Positions 6,018-6,315 of a DNA stretch of 6,315 bases are shown piece after piece. Under the pieces are notes generated by a model, which did not search any database, had not been told where the DNA came from, and was given only the letters and a program-made list of their open reading frames with translations. The position numbers and the translations under genes were made by a program. Origin of the DNA: Clostridiales bacterium (GTDB lineage Bacteria; Bacillota; Clostridia; Oscillospirales; Ruminococcaceae); NCBI GenBank assembly GCA_012800685.1, contig JAAZIT010000463.1, forward strand, positions 1 to 6,315, written 5' to 3'. The stretch's first letter is position 1. Each line of letters starts with the position of its first letter.

Positions 6018-6315
6018 TTATCCCCAACGTTTCTTCTCAAGAACTCTTACTGTCAAAAATAGAAATATAACTACTGCACTGACAAAGAAAAGAACATTTG
6101 AGAGGTCAAATATGCCATATGTGAAAGGATTGTATCTTGATGAGAACGCAATGCTCATTAAAGCCTTCGCAATCCAACCAGTTGATACATAATTCGCCAC
6201 AACCTGCAAAACGTATAATAATAAAATAAGCACCATACTTAGGATTGCAGCAACCATTTGGTTTTCAGTAAGTGAAGAAACCAAAATGCCTAATGCAACA
6301 AATGCCGCACCTAGT
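6018..6315 (-). CDS. ABC-2 type permease (GldF-like), C-terminal 98 codons only
   Basis: The reading frame is open from the right edge to the stop at 6018-6020, so the start lies outside the window; the TTG at 6284 is an internal codon, not a start. The visible part reads FVALGILVSSLTENQMVAAI (5-24 of the visible part). 'SSLTENQ..AA' is a motif typical of the GldF/NosY-like ABC-2 permeases. It is followed by a membrane helix (about 21-41) and an amphipathic loop STGWIAKALMSIAFSSRYNPFTYGIFDLSNVLFF. The last helix (about 72-91) ends in TVRVLEKKRW, the usual permease end. It would form the membrane channel of an ABC transporter with an ATPase that should be encoded just upstream, beyond the window. 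Association with the GldG-like protein supports the GldF assignment over a generic ABC-2 permease. Confidence 0.88.
   Translation of the reverse strand, partial: LGAAFVALGILVSSLTENQMVAAILSMVLILLLYVLQVVANYVSTGWIAKALMSIAFSSRYNPFTYGIFDLSNVLFFVSAVVIFLFLTVRVLEKKRWG

Noticed and set aside
5709..6062. Plus-strand open frame rich in Cys, Phe and Asn
   Set aside because: Antisense to the start of the GldG-like gene; the composition is what one gets from the complement of Lys/Glu/Ile codons.

Overview
This AT-rich window most likely comes from a member of the Clostridia (low-GC Firmicutes), possibly uncultured. The grounds are the strong AT bias, near-consensus sigma-A type promoters with 17-base spacers, strong Shine-Dalgarno sequences, and the small proteins, which resemble ones I associate with Clostridia. 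The genus cannot be fixed from the sequence alone. I see no rRNA, tRNA, CRISPR array, insertion sequence or phage gene.

Layout from left to right: (1) positions 1-1428, minus strand, hold the first 476 codons of a sodium:solute symporter (SSS family) whose C-terminus lies off the left edge. It has a textbook TTGACA/TATAAT promoter and a short leader with inverted repeats. (2) Divergent from it, 1654-1959 plus encodes a 101-residue protein resembling DUF6514, with its own good promoter and a very clear intrinsic terminator. (3) About 250 bases of AT-rich DNA with no supportable gene follow. (4) 2282-2572 minus encodes a 96-residue conserved-looking protein of unknown function, with its own promoter and terminator. 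(5) 2729-6315 minus is the downstream end of an operon: the C-terminal part of an ABC-2 type permease (running off the right edge), a GldG-like auxiliary protein, and a membrane-anchored protein with two DUF4340-like repeats.

The operon is the most interesting part. Permease and GldG-like protein are only 12 bases apart, with the ribosome-binding site directly after the permease stop, so they are probably made together. GldG and GldF homologues form an ABC transporter with the ATPase GldA that is needed for gliding in Flavobacterium. The same set in presumably non-gliding Clostridia has no role that I know of. The two auxiliary proteins are each built as a membrane anchor plus a large domain predicted to lie outside the cytoplasm, which suggests an envelope complex that handles or senses something at the cell surface. 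The ATPase gene is expected just beyond the right edge. A perfect 15-bp hairpin without a U-tract separates the GldG-like and DUF4340 genes and may set their relative expression.
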